A stretch of 56,363 nucleotides of DNA from an uncultured Verrucomicrobiota bacterium (GTDB lineage Bacteria; Verrucomicrobiota; Kiritimatiellia; CAIQIC01; Lenti-01). The stretch lies in assembly GCA_937872095.1 (NCBI GenBank), contig CALMNW010000069.1, positions 1 to 56,363 of the forward strand, in the 5' to 3' direction. How positions within the stretch are numbered: the stretch's first letter is position 1; each line of letters starts with the position of its first letter. Position numbers and translations under genes: made by a program. Below the pieces are notes generated by a model that did not search any database, was not told where the DNA came from, and saw nothing but the letters and a program-made list of their open reading frames with translations. Below, one piece after another: positions 43,104 to 50,399 of this stretch.

Positions 43104-43625
43104 CTAGCCGGCGTCGAAGCCGATTTTGCGGCGCGGCGGATCCGGGGGCGCCATCAATTGAAGGATCGCCTGGAAAACCTCGCGGAAATTGGCGTCGTAT
43201 TTCTGTTCCAGAGCGGCAACCTTGCGGGCCAAGGCTTCCACCGAGAGGGCCATGCGCCGCAATTTAACGAAGGCGCGGACCACGGCGACGCTCATCTGTA
43301 CGGCTTGCGGACTGTTGAGCACGGTGGCCGCCATGATGGCGCCATGTTCGGTGAAGGCATAGGGCCGTTTGCGCCGGCCTCCGTGTTCACTTGAAGTCGC
43401 AATTTGCGACTTCAAGTTGGTCCACTCGGTTTCGGTGATCTGGAAGACAAAATCTTCCGGAAAACGAGGGGCATTGCGCTTGATCTGCTCGTTTAGGCGC
43501 TTGACTGCAACTCCATAAATCGCAGCGAGATCGGAGTCGAGCATGACGGATTGGCCGCGCAGGCGCACGATGCACTGCTCCGGAACGCGAGCCACGGCGA
43601 ACCGATCGCTTTTACTCGATGTCAT
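43104..43625 (-). CDS. ORF6N domain-containing protein
   Basis: A 173-residue protein. The ORF6N domain covers ~10-100: IVRLRGQSVMLDSDLAAIYG, VKRLNEQIKRNAPRFPEDFV, then FQITETEWTNLKSQIATSS and RPYAFTEHGAIMAATVL. The C-terminal part is helical and probably coiled coil (ALARKVAALEQKYDANF). ORF6N domains are phage- and mobile-element-linked DNA-binding modules of unclear role. AAGGAG precedes ATG 43625. A 29-bp perfect palindrome within the gene and a 19-bp one just upstream share GCAATTTGC, suggesting self-binding. The gene sits between two near-identical 71-bp repeats, as an inserted cassette would. Confidence 0.82.
   Translation of the reverse strand: MTSSKSDRFAVARVPEQCIVRLRGQSVMLDSDLAAIYGVAVKRLNEQIKRNAPRFPEDFVFQITETEWTNLKSQIATSSEHGGRRKRPYAFTEHGAIMAATVLNSPQAVQMSVAVVRAFVKLRRMALSVEALARKVAALEQKYDANFREVFQAILQLMAPPDPPRRKIGFDAG
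43389..43417. promoter_or_regulatory. 29-bp palindrome inside the ORF6N gene
   Basis: Perfect 14-bp arms around one central T, with core GTCGCAATTTGCGAC. It encodes the LKSQIATS segment. Its core matches the palindrome in front of the gene, so it may be a second operator. Confidence 0.55.
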
Positions 43626-43646
43626 GCCGGCTTTCTCCTTTCTTTA

Positions 43647-43665
43647 AGGTTGCAATTTGCAACCT
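43647..43665. promoter_or_regulatory. 19-bp palindrome upstream of the ORF6N gene
   Basis: AGGTTGCAATTTGCAACCT, perfect 9-bp arms around a central T, 21-40 bases before the ATG and just upstream of the ribosome site. A candidate operator for autoregulation. Confidence 0.55.
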
Positions 43666-43680
43666 CAAACGCGCCGCGTC

Positions 43681-43751
43681 CGCCCGGATCGGAACGGGTC
43701 CGCACCCATCCCGTGAATCCTGTTCATCCTGTCTAAAACGACAGGAGCCAA
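43681..43751. repeat. 71-bp repeat (family D), copy 3, behind recA
   Basis: Differs from 43016-43086 at about four of 71 positions. Both copies lie 13-17 bases past a minus-strand stop codon (recA here, ORF6N there). Read on the minus strand each begins with a hairpin CCTGTC-GTTTTA-GACAGG (one G-U pair in the other copy). Confidence 0.7.
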
Positions 43752-43764
43752 GTAATCGTTCCGC

Positions 43765-44859
43765 TCAATCTTCGGCTTCGGGGGCGATGGCGGTCTTGGA
43801 GGGGACTTCCTTGCCGGAGGGCTTGGCGCCGTGCTCGGCGTGCTTGGCGACGACGGCGTCGCGGATTTTGGCGAGGAGCGCGGGATCCTGGCGGAGGTTG
43901 TCGCGGGCGGCGTCGCGGCCTTGGCCGATCTGCTGGCCGTCGTAGGAGAGCCAGGTGCCGCGCTTGTCGAGCAGGCCGAGGTCGTTGGCGGCGTCGATGA
44001 CGGCGCCTTCCTTGGAAATGCCCTCGGCGTAGAGGATGTCGAACTCGGCCTCGGCGAAGGGCGGGGCCACCTTGTTCTTCACGACCTTGACGCGGGTGCG
44101 GTTGCCGACGAACTTGCCGTCGCCGCCCTTGATGCCGGCGATGCGGCGGATGTCGAGGCGGACGGAGGAGTAGAACTTGAGGGCGCGGCCGCCGGGGGTG
44201 GTTTCGGGGTTGCCGAACATCACGCCGATCTTCTCGCGGATCTGGTTGGTGAAGATGCAGCAGGTCTTGGACTTGTCGAGGATGCCGGTCATCTTGCGCA
44301 TGGCCTGGCTCATCAGGCGGGCCTGGAGGCCGACGTGCGAGTCGCCGATCTGGCCTTCGAGCTCGGCGCGCGGGGCGAGGGCGGCGACGGAGTCCACGAC
44401 GATCACGTCGAGGGAATTGGAGCGGATGAGCTGGTCGGCGATGATGAGGGCTTCCTCGCCGGAGTCGGGCTGGGAAACGAGCAGGTTGTCGATGTCCACG
44501 CCGATCTTCCGGGCGTAGCCGGGGTCGAGGGCGTGCTCGGTGTCGATGAACGCGCACATGCCGCCGTTTTTCTGGGCTTCGGCGATGATGTGGAGGACGA
44601 GGGTGGTCTTGCCGGAGGATTCGGGGCCGAAGAGCTCGACGATGCGGCCGCGGGGGACGCCGCCGATGCCGAGGGCCATGTCGAGGGTCAGCGCGCTGGT
44701 GGAGATGGCGGGGATCTTGGCGACGGCGCCTTCGTTGCCGAGGCGCATGATGGCGCCCTCGCCGAATTCCTTCTGGATCTGCGCGAGCACGGCGGACAGG
44801 GCGGGGGGCAGGTTGGCGTTGGGGTCTTTTTTGGCGGCGGCGGGCGTTTTGGGGGCCAT
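43765..44859 (-). CDS. recA: Recombinase RecA
   Basis: A 364-residue strand-exchange ATPase and SOS co-protease. Walker [10 protein letters not shown] (~78-86), the MAW-type [10 protein letters not shown], Walker [11 protein letters not shown], loop L1 around [20 protein letters not shown] and loop L2 with [20 protein letters not shown] are all intact. The C-terminus is a Lys/Ala/Glu-rich tail ([14 protein letters not shown]). Length is normal. A GAAC-N4-GTTC word starts 19 bases upstream of ATG 44859, suggesting LexA control. The 71-bp family D repeat follows the stop. Confidence 0.97.
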   Translation of the reverse strand: MAPKTPAAAKKDPNANLPPALSAVLAQIQKEFGEGAIMRLGNEGAVAKIPAISTSALTLDMALGIGGVPRGRIVELFGPESSGKTTLVLHIIAEAQKNGGMCAFIDTEHALDPGYARKIGVDIDNLLVSQPDSGEEALIIADQLIRSNSLDVIVVDSVAALAPRAELEGQIGDSHVGLQARLMSQAMRKMTGILDKSKTCCIFTNQIREKIGVMFGNPETTPGGRALKFYSSVRLDIRRIAGIKGGDGKFVGNRTRVKVVKNKVAPPFAEAEFDILYAEGISKEGAVIDAANDLGLLDKRGTWLSYDGQQIGQGRDAARDNLRQDPALLAKIRDAVVAKHAEHGAKPSGKEVPSKTAIAPEAED

Positions 44860-44877
44860 GGCTATACTCCTGTTTCT

Positions 44878-44889
44878 GAACGGATGTTC
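44878..44889. promoter_or_regulatory. SOS (LexA) box-like palindrome upstream of recA
   Basis: GAACGGATGTTC, the GAAC-N4-GTTC form used by LexA in Gram-positive and several other phyla. It lies just upstream of recA where an operator would be expected. lexA itself is not in the window. Confidence 0.6.
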
Positions 44890-45040
44890 AACAAGCTATC
44901 ACGGGCGCTGGGGGACGTCAACCGGTCATTTTTCGCATAAAACCGGGGGCGGTTCAAGCGCGCGGGGCCGGCGGGGTAGCCCGCGGCCGGCGGACGTGGT
45001 AGACTGCCCCGAAATGAAATCCATCGAAAAGGAGTCGAAC

Positions 45041-45607
45041 ATGAACCGAATCGCGATCGTCCTGTTGCTGGCGGCCGGCGTGGCCGCGGCGGGCTGCGGC
45101 AAGAAGGCCGAAGAGAAACTGGCGGAAAAAATCATCGAAAAGAGCCTGGCCAAGGACGGCATGCAGGCCAAGGTGGACATTTCCGGCGAAACGATGTCCT
45201 TCACGACGACGGACGCCGACGGCAAGCAAGCCAAGGTCAACGTGGACGGCGATTCGATGACCATCGAGGGGCCGGACGGCACGACGACCTTCCGCGCGGG
45301 CGGCGCGGGCGACATGCCCAAGGACTTCCCCGCGGACGTCTACGTGGTGTCCGGCGCGAGCGTCGTGTCCTCGATGAGCTATCCCGGCGGGGTCAACCTG
45401 TCCCTGACCACCTCCGCCGCGGCGAAAGACGTCGCCGCCCGCTACTCGGCGGAAATGCAGGCCCAGGGCTGGATCGAACAGTCCTCGATGGACACGCCGG
45501 AAGTGGCCATGCTGTCGTTCGTGAAGGAAAACCGCATGGCGACCGTGATCGTGCAGACCGAAGACGGCACCACGACCATCAACCTCACCGTGGCGACGGA
45601 GCAATAG
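45041..45607 (+). CDS. Lipoprotein of unknown function
   Basis: A 188-residue lipoprotein; the signal MNRIAIVLLLAAGVAAAGC ends in a lipobox. After a helical lysine/glutamate region (~20-40) come two short beta repeats with TTTDADGKQAKVNVDGDSM and EGPDGTTTF. The C-terminal ~100 residues resemble the compact alpha/beta domain seen in many bacterial lipoproteins with a YSAEMQAQGW motif (~141), often used to compare pollutant- or stress-related envelope proteins; no catalytic residues stand out. AAAGGAG precedes ATG 45041. It is divergent from recA. Confidence 0.7.
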   Translation: MNRIAIVLLLAAGVAAAGCGKKAEEKLAEKIIEKSLAKDGMQAKVDISGETMSFTTTDADGKQAKVNVDGDSMTIEGPDGTTTFRAGGAGDMPKDFPADVYVVSGASVVSSMSYPGGVNLSLTTSAAAKDVAARYSAEMQAQGWIEQSSMDTPEVAMLSFVKENRMATVIVQTEDGTTTINLTVATEQ

Positions 45608-45620
45608 CGCGACAAAGAGG

Positions 45621-45809
45621 CACGCTGAAGCGTGGACTACATGCGAAGAGGGAGCTGGGCTAGGAGTTCGAGTATGTAGTCCAGCCTTCAGGCTGGGATC
45701 GGAAACCCCACGCTGAAGCGTGAACTACGAACGAAGAGGCGCGCTAAAGCGTGGACTACATGCGAAGAAGGATCGGGTTCGGGTACGTAGTCCAGCCTTC
45801 AGGCTGGGT
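45621..45809. repeat. REP hairpin array left of the RAYT gene
   Basis: Alternating hairpins ACGCTGAAGCGT and CCAGCCTTCAGGCTGG, each joined by the words GGACTACATGCG and GTAGTCC. At least three of the first type (45622, 45709, 45740) and two of the second (45680, 45791) are visible. One copy of the first carries GCTAAAGC. Confidence 0.85.
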
Positions 45810-45829
45810 TTTCTGGGTGGGATGAGCGC

Positions 45830-46438
45830 ATGTACGAATGGCGGCGAATGAATGCGCGGCAGCGCGAGGAGGCGCTGCGGATTCGCCGCCAATGCCGGCA
45901 CCCTTGGCACAGCCCTCCGCATTTCGAAGCGGATTTTCCCGCCTTTTTCCACCTCAGCGCCGCCTGCTACAACCATGCGCCGCTCGTCGGCCAGACCCCG
46001 TCCCGCATGGCGGAGTTCGAAAATGCCTTGCTGGAAACGATGGAAGCATGCGGCGCCGCCGTTCGCGCTTGGTGCGTATTGCCGAATCATTGGCATGCCC
46101 TCGCCAAAACGGCCGATTTGAAAGCGACGATCCGGCAGGTGGGGCGGATGCATGGCCGGTTGTCGCGGCAGTGGAACAAGGATGATCAAGTGGTCGGCCG
46201 CAAATGCTGGTTTTGCTGCGGCGACCGGCGCGTGCGCTCCGAAGCCCATTTCTGGGCGACGCTGAATTACGTCCACCACAATCCGGTTCACCATGGGTAT
46301 GCCGCCCGCTGGCGAGATTGGCCCTTTTCCAGCGCAGCGGAATGGCTGGAAACCGTGGGGAAGCAAGAAGCCGCCCGGATTTGGAAATCCTTTCCCGTAT
46401 TGGATTACGGGAAAGGGTGGGATGATCCCGAGAAATAA
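45830..46438 (+). CDS. REP-associated tyrosine transposase (RAYT)
   Basis: A 202-residue Y1/HUH-type transposase. The start FFHLSAACYNHAPLVG is a variant of the family's first beta strand. The metal-binding HUH motif is CVLPNHWHALAK (~84-95). The tail block YVHHNPVHHGYAARWRDWPF (~147) is the RAYT signature. The catalytic Tyr is expected in the YVHHNP region or the following helix. RAYTs are single-copy and domesticated, and cut REP hairpins. Here the gene is flanked on both sides by matching hairpins, so gene and substrate are clearly linked. Confidence 0.9.
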   Translation: MYEWRRMNARQREEALRIRRQCRHPWHSPPHFEADFPAFFHLSAACYNHAPLVGQTPSRMAEFENALLETMEACGAAVRAWCVLPNHWHALAKTADLKATIRQVGRMHGRLSRQWNKDDQVVGRKCWFCCGDRRVRSEAHFWATLNYVHHNPVHHGYAARWRDWPFSSAAEWLETVGKQEAARIWKSFPVLDYGKGWDDPEK

Positions 46439-46441
46439 ACC

Positions 46442-46577
46442 CCACGCTGAAGCACGAAGAGGATCGAATCTTGGTATGTAGTCCAGCCTTCAGGCTGGGA
46501 TCGGAAAGCCCACGCTAAAGCGTGTACTACATACTAGGAGGGATCGGGATCGAGTATGTAGTCCAGCCTTTAGGCTG
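46442..46577. repeat. REP hairpin array right of the RAYT gene
   Basis: Same wording as 45621-45809: a decayed ACGCTGAAGC, CCAGCCTTCAGGCTGG at about 46482, ACGCTAAAGCGT at about 46512 and a mutated CAGCCTTTAGGCTG at about 46563. It ends 6 bp before the purH stop codon. Confidence 0.85.
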
Positions 46578-46582
46578 AATTT

Positions 46583-48115
46583 TCAGTGCAAAAAGTGCCG
46601 GCAGCCGGTGAAGACCATGGCGATGCCGGCCGCGTCGGCCGCGGCGATGCACTCGGGATCCTTCTTGGACCCGCCGGGCTCGACGATATACCGGATCCCG
46701 AACGCCGCCGCCGCTTCGATGTTGTCGGGGAACGGGAAGAAGGCGTCGGAAATCAGCACCGTCTTGGCGAGGACCTCTTTCAGGTCGAGGCCGCGGCGGG
46801 CGACGTTCTCGCGCGCCTTTTCGATGGCCAGCTTGCGCATGGAATCCACGCGGTTGGGCTGGCCCGCGCCCATGCCGAGCACGGCGTACTGCCCCGGCGC
46901 GCATTCCAACGCCAGCAAGATCGCGTTGGATTTGAGATGCTTGCAGACCCGGATGCCGAAATCGGCGAGGGGCCGCAGGGCGTCGGGAATCGCGGCCTGC
47001 GTGACGGGCTGCCACGCCTCGGGCGCGCCGAGGTCGGCGTCTTGCGTCAGCGTGCCGCCGTTGATCTGCCGCGTCAGCTTGCGCGGGAGCGGCGCGGCCA
47101 GCGGACGGTCGAGCGAGAGCAGCCGGATGTCCTTGGACTTGGCCCTTAAAAATTCCAGCGCGTCGGGTTCGAACGCCGGCGCGATGAGCGCCTCGACGAA
47201 CCGGCCCTTGAGCACCTGCGCCGTCGCGAGATCCACCGGGCGCGTCAGCGCGATGACGGAACCGAACGACGACACGACGTCGCCCTCCCAGGCCGCCGCG
47301 AGGGCTTCGGCCAGCGTGGCCCCCGTGGCCGCGCCGCAGGGATTGGTATGCTTGATGATGACCGCGGCGGGGAACTCGTGCAGCTCGCGCGCGGCTTCGA
47401 GGGCCGCGTCGCCGTCGACGTAGTTGTTGTAGGACATCTCCTTGCCGTGCAGGATGCGCGCGGCGGCGAGGTTCGCCTCCGCCGGCGGCGGCGCGTCGGC
47501 GCGGAACGTGGCGGTCTGGTGCGGATTCTCGCCGTAGCGCAGCGGGACGTCCGCGGCGGTGCCGCCGGCGAACCAGGCGGAAATCGCGGCGTCGTAGGCC
47601 GACGTGCGGGCGAAGACCTTCTGCGCGAGGGCCTGGCGGCGGTTTAAGGGCAGATCGCCGTCGGACTGCAGCGCGGCCAGGACGGGGGCGTAGTCGGCCG
47701 GATCGGTCAGCACGACCACGTCCGCGTGGTTTTTCGCCGCCGAGCGGAGCATCGAGGGCCCGCCGATGTCGATGTTCTCGATGGAAGGCGATTTCTCGAA
47801 GGGGTAGAGATTGACGCAGACGAGATCGATGGGCGGCAGGCCCAGCTTGCGGCAGGTCTCCACGTCGGCGGGGTTGTCGCGCCGCTGGAGGATGCCCCCG
47901 TGGACCTTGGGATGCAGGGTCTTGACCCGGCCGTCGAGGATTTCGGGGTGGCCGGTGAAGGCGGAGACGTCGACGACGGCCAGGCCGGCGTCGCGGAGGG
48001 CGGCGGCGGTGCCGCCGGTGGACAGGATTTCGACGCCGAGCGCGGCCAGGCCGCGGGCGAAGTCGAGCAGGCCCGTCTTGTCGGATACGCTGAGCAATGC
48101 GCGTTGGATTTTCAT
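46583..48115 (-). CDS. purH: Bifunctional AICAR formyltransferase / IMP cyclohydrolase
   Basis: A 510-residue enzyme for the last two steps of de novo IMP synthesis. The N-terminal cyclohydrolase (MGS-like) domain is seen at ~1-150 (ALLSVSDKTGLLDFARGLAA, LSTGGTA, HPEILDGRVKTLHPKVHGGI). The formyltransferase domain has RYGENPHQTATF (~198) and the catalytic Lys-His of VIIKHTNPCGAA (~250), ending SKKDPECIAAADAAGIAMVF. All key residues are present. ATG 48115 is chosen because the conserved MKIQRALLSVSDKTG begins there. Confidence 0.97.
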   Translation of the reverse strand: MKIQRALLSVSDKTGLLDFARGLAALGVEILSTGGTAAALRDAGLAVVDVSAFTGHPEILDGRVKTLHPKVHGGILQRRDNPADVETCRKLGLPPIDLVCVNLYPFEKSPSIENIDIGGPSMLRSAAKNHADVVVLTDPADYAPVLAALQSDGDLPLNRRQALAQKVFARTSAYDAAISAWFAGGTAADVPLRYGENPHQTATFRADAPPPAEANLAAARILHGKEMSYNNYVDGDAALEAARELHEFPAAVIIKHTNPCGAATGATLAEALAAAWEGDVVSSFGSVIALTRPVDLATAQVLKGRFVEALIAPAFEPDALEFLRAKSKDIRLLSLDRPLAAPLPRKLTRQINGGTLTQDADLGAPEAWQPVTQAAIPDALRPLADFGIRVCKHLKSNAILLALECAPGQYAVLGMGAGQPNRVDSMRKLAIEKARENVARRGLDLKEVLAKTVLISDAFFPFPDNIEAAAAFGIRYIVEPGGSKKDPECIAAADAAGIAMVFTGCRHFLH

Positions 48116-48852
48116 GTCGGGGCCGCATTCTGCCATGGGTGCGGGGGAATGGAAAGCCGAAGAAAGGCAAAACAGCCTTTTCAACTACGAATCACGCGAA
48201 TGGCACGAAAAGGAGAGAGAAACCAACCACGGATGGACACCGATGGACACGGATTTTGGATCGGTTGTAGCCTGGGGCGGTTGCCTGCCCGCCTGTGGCG
48301 GGACCCGGGGGCAACAAACTGACCGGCACGAGGTCCCGCCGACTCCATTCCGATCTTTTTGGAGCCCCCGACGCCCTCGTCGGGGGAAAACAGCCTCCAT
48401 CCGTGTCTATCCGTGTCCATCCGTGGTTGAAAATGCCCGATTTTCCGGTTTTCAGGCCGAAAATAGAGAACCAACCACGGATGACACGGATCTCACGGAT
48501 TCCCCCCCAAAAAAAAAGTTCCCATCCGTGTCCTCCGTGTAATCCGTGGTGGTTTTGGGTCGAAAATCGCGTTTTTTCATCGAAAAACGGCCCCAAACGG
48601 CCCAAACTTGTCACGCGGAACGCGTGAAACGGCCTTTTCGGACCCTTTTTCGCCTGCGCGGCCCGTTGCGGCTCGTTTCCGTTGACGATTTTTTGTCCGG
48701 AGCGTAGCATTAGACCCGCAAAGCGCGAATTTTATGCAATGCGTGAGGGAAAATGAAGGGGAGCAGCCTGCCGGGGCAACTTAAGAATGGGAGTTCCCCT
48801 TCATAAAGCCAACTTGAATTGGGTGAATTGATGCTGTTCGGCAAAGGAATAC
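48116..48852. repeat. 737-bp gene-free stretch with nested inverted repeats (family E)
   Basis: No credible gene. Two imperfect inverted pairs are built from one wording: AACCAACCACGGATGGACAC at 48221 with CCATCCGTGG at 48418; and CCAACCACGGATGACACGG at 48471 with CCGTGTAATCCGTGG at 48535. A third hairpin, CCCCCGACG-CCCT-CGTCGGGGG, is at about 48365-48386. The last ~100 bp lead into the low-GC gene at 48853. No promoter is evident beyond generic AT-rich words. Confidence 0.6.
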
Positions 48853-49680
48853 ATGAAAAACACCGTCCTCGTAGTTCTTTCTGTACTATTTAGCGCCGCT
48901 GCTTATGCGCAGGAAGCCACGCTAGCCGATACCGCTTCTAAAGTGAAATCAGATACAATTTCAACAATCATAGAACAACAGAGCCAAAGAAAGGATTCTG
49001 AGATGAAAGAACTTGTGCAGCCCGAAATATTAATTCCACTTCTCATTCAAACCGCTTTAGCGGTGGCGGCATTTTGGTACACCATTGAAACCAGAAAATA
49101 TCGCCTTCAAAGCGAGCAGCAACTTGACACCATGCGCAAACAACATTTTTTAACAGTAGCCCCATTTTTACTTGTCGGAGCAATCCCTAAAAAAAAGATG
49201 GAATATGATTTAGAACATCATCCAGAAAAGTTTTTACCTTCCGGAACCGAACAAGACATTAAAGCCGCCCAGAAACATATTCGCTCTGAACTCATGTCAA
49301 AACCTGAATTTTATGCATGTGCCATTCAGAACCCCACCTCAAAACTTGCCCGCCAAGTTGAAGCTATTCTATACAGCTCACAAAACAAGCATTTCATCGA
49401 AGGTGTTGGCAGCAAAGAAGTGGTTAATGAAAACAGCTCTGCAGTGATCATGATTGCGGGCGATCCACTCAATCAACAAGAGGCAGTTGAAAGCATGAGA
49501 AAATCATTTCCCGGCATTGTGAAAATCAATGAGGATTTATTGAAGCATGAAAAGTTGTCATATGTTATTGTCTTTTACCGCGATATTGAGGGTGCGGCAT
49601 ATGCAGTCAAAAGGCCATATCTTTTAGACGAAGATGGCGATCTCCGCATGACAACAAGCTCGTTTATGATTCTTTCATAG
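48853..49680 (+). CDS. Low-GC membrane protein of unknown function
   Basis: A 275-residue protein with an N-terminal signal-like segment (MKNTVLVVLSVLFSAAAYA), a short polar stretch and a membrane helix (~55-76, EILIPLLIQTALAVAAFWYT), followed by a ~195-residue soluble domain beginning RKYRLQSEQQLDTMRKQHFL. This topology, a cytosolic domain behind one helix, is common in accessory-region hypothetical proteins. I do not recognise the domain. G+C is about 40%, far below the host genes, indicating recent transfer. It precedes another membrane-protein gene and the OLD/UvrD-like pair on the same strand, but 116 bp separates it from the next gene. Confidence 0.6.
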   Translation: MKNTVLVVLSVLFSAAAYAQEATLADTASKVKSDTISTIIEQQSQRKDSEMKELVQPEILIPLLIQTALAVAAFWYTIETRKYRLQSEQQLDTMRKQHFLTVAPFLLVGAIPKKKMEYDLEHHPEKFLPSGTEQDIKAAQKHIRSELMSKPEFYACAIQNPTSKLARQVEAILYSSQNKHFIEGVGSKEVVNENSSAVIMIAGDPLNQQEAVESMRKSFPGIVKINEDLLKHEKLSYVIVFYRDIEGAAYAVKRPYLLDEDGDLRMTTSSFMILS

Positions 49681-49796
49681 AATGCCGATCAAGGCGTTGC
49701 GCCCCTACGCGTCTCAAGCGGCGCGAGGGTAAACGCTGACATTGGGCTGCAATCTGATAATTTGACATGCAATGCATTAACATTATAGGTGAATTT

Positions 49797-50306
49797 ATGA
49801 TTACCACCATGAACACGCTAATGCTGGGCGCAATTGGGAGCGTCATTGGTACATTCCTATTTATAATTATAAACTCATGGTGGCGATGTTATGCTCTTCC
49901 AAAAATTCAAGACAAGATCTACCGGGGGGCTCGAGTTGATGGGGAGTGGGAGTATGTATGCCAGATCGATGGCAACCAGAAACAGATCTACATTCTGGAA
50001 ATCACACAACGTGCCGATATATTATCCGGCATCTATACTCTTTGTTCCGACATTGACGAGGGGCTATCCACGTCAACATATAGCTTTAACGGATACATCG
50101 CAGATGGATTCATTCTGGGCACATCAAGGCCCAACAACCGCGACTCACTTTACCATGCAACATTCTGCCTCAAAATAGTTGAAGAGCTTGATTCAATTGC
50201 CCTTGCGGGAAAACTATCCGCGATGGAGCTTAAGAACAACAAGATATTCTCATGGGATGTTCATTTCCGGCGTAAATCAAAACACAAAGCAGACAAGGCA
50301 GACTAA
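49797..50306 (+). CDS. Low-GC membrane protein with beta-rich C-terminal domain
   Basis: A 169-residue protein. One N-terminal membrane helix (~6-27, LMLGAIGSVIGTFLFIIINS) is followed by a beta-rich domain starting VDGEWEYVCQIDGNQKQIY and containing EITQRADILSGIYTL, YSFNGYIADGFILGTSR and YHATFCLKIV. The G-x-W start and L-x-I-x-Q-x-x-x-L-x-G pattern is like lipocalin-type or 2TM-beta effector domains of defence loci, but only one helix is present, so I do not assign it. AGGTGA precedes ATG 49797. It lies 93 bp before the OLD-like gene and shares its orientation. Confidence 0.6.
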   Translation: MITTMNTLMLGAIGSVIGTFLFIIINSWWRCYALPKIQDKIYRGARVDGEWEYVCQIDGNQKQIYILEITQRADILSGIYTLCSDIDEGLSTSTYSFNGYIADGFILGTSRPNNRDSLYHATFCLKIVEELDSIALAGKLSAMELKNNKIFSWDVHFRRKSKHKADKAD

Positions 50307-50399
50307 CAATGCGCTGGTTACGCGCAACAAATGGAGCAGCCCCAGAGCGCTGACGGTGGCGCTCGGGGGGACTTGCTAAGTAAATCAGAGGGGCTTGCC

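Noticed and set aside
48116-48852. CRISPR array
   Set aside because: The repeated CCATCCGTG/CACGGATGG words are irregularly spaced and inverted, not direct repeats with uniform spacers; no cas genes are present anywhere in the window.
49681-50399. Possible integron attC sites between the low-GC genes
   Set aside because: Words such as CTAACAATGCGC near 50303 resemble attC ends, but no GTTRRRY partner or paired R/L boxes could be found, and no integron integrase is in the window.
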